DNA of 64,000 nt, taken from contig NZ_JAFMSY010000001.1 in the NCBI RefSeq assembly GCF_017916455.1, positions 1 through 64,000 of the forward strand. The letters are read 5' to 3'. Positions 63,901 to 64,000 of the stretch are shown here, piece by piece. Origin of the DNA: Nocardioides xinjiangensis (GTDB lineage: Bacteria; Actinomycetota; Actinomycetes; Propionibacteriales; Nocardioidaceae). Position numbers and translations under genes: made by a program. The notes beneath the pieces are model-generated. The model had not been told where the DNA came from and searched no databases. It worked only from the letters and a program-made list of their open reading frames with translations. The number at the start of each line of letters is the position of its first letter. The stretch's first letter is position 1.

Positions 63901-64000
63901 TGGCCGGCGGACGCCCCCGGGTCGGTGGGCTCGCCTGCCGGACCGCTCGGACCCTGGAGCCCGTCGGTCTCGGTCGCGGTCGCCGCGGGGTCGATGGAGC
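63897..64000 (-). CDS. C-terminal tail of an unidentified gene (cut by window edge)
   Basis: The visible 33 codons encode a Pro/Gly/Ala/Thr-rich disordered tail ending in DPGASAGQ. Identity cannot be given. The stop overlaps the exporter start, so the two are coupled. Confidence 0.55.
   Translation of the reverse strand, partial: SIDPAATATETDGLQGPSGPAGEPTDPGASAGQ

Overview
The window is about 64 kb of high-GC actinobacterial chromosome. Gene content resembles Nocardioidaceae (Nocardioides-like): a long E. coli-type ArgG, a Cys-rich PheS insert, GuaB1, DUF4031/DUF3072 proteins, a RibM-containing riboflavin operon, and many starts sitting 6-8 nt after a TANNNT -10 element. The species assignment is inference from gene content only. 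It is ordinary core chromosome: I see no insertion sequence, prophage, CRISPR array or integrase. One decayed ABC-ATPase remnant is present.

Layout. 1-320: promoter and pre-16S leader of an rRNA operon that runs leftwards out of the window. 321-9630: arginine biosynthesis operon argC-J-B-D-F-R-G-H followed by mpg, with stop/start overlaps at nearly every junction and an ArgR-type operator over the argC promoter. 9691-11998: a maleylpyruvate isomerase-like protein and a secreted RTX-like repeat protein. 12072-15663: pheST. 15703-20336: a response regulator, a histidine kinase fused to a DUF4173 membrane domain, a possible 48-aa microprotein, and a second, soluble PAS kinase. 20347-22906: infC-rpmI-rplT with an rRNA/tRNA methyltransferase and DUF4031. 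23211-27726: SseB-like protein, small membrane protein, PLP amino-acid enzyme, P-loop kinase, and hisE-hisG with a PH-domain protein. 27832-32412: DUF3072 and the FMN-riboswitch-controlled riboflavin operon ribD-E-M-BA-H. 32584-34129: M20 peptidase and tRNA-Leu(GAG).

34163-40938 encodes a likely amine catabolic module using gamma-glutamylation: APC permease, GntR regulator, glutamine-synthetase-like ligase, aldehyde dehydrogenase, SDR and a PuuD-like hydrolase. An SDR stands where the Puu pathway uses an FAD amine oxidase, which suggests an amino alcohol such as ethanolamine as substrate. 40929-47185: VanZ protein, a compact family-A DNA polymerase with two tiny Cys/His proteins nearby, a BCCT transporter, a LysR effector domain without HTH, and an epimerase. 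47231-51812: Rieske ferredoxin, then a coupled group of decarboxylase, GuaB1, sulfotransferase and nucleosidase. 51910-54977: YiaA-like protein and two acyl-CoA dehydrogenases, the promoter of one overlapped by a perfect palindrome. 55041-59126: peptide deformylase, two SpoU methyltransferases, DedA protein and a bifunctional siroheme/corrin enzyme. 59176-64000: YbhB protein, secreted CAP-domain protein, pseudogene, SpoIIE-type phosphatase, alpha/beta hydrolase, TauE exporter and the tail of one further gene.

The items most worth follow-up are the HK-DUF4173 fusion cassette, the SDR-containing gamma-glutamylation cluster, the His-rich ArgR tail, the palindrome at the acyl-CoA dehydrogenase promoter, and the window-wide use of leaderless-type promoters.
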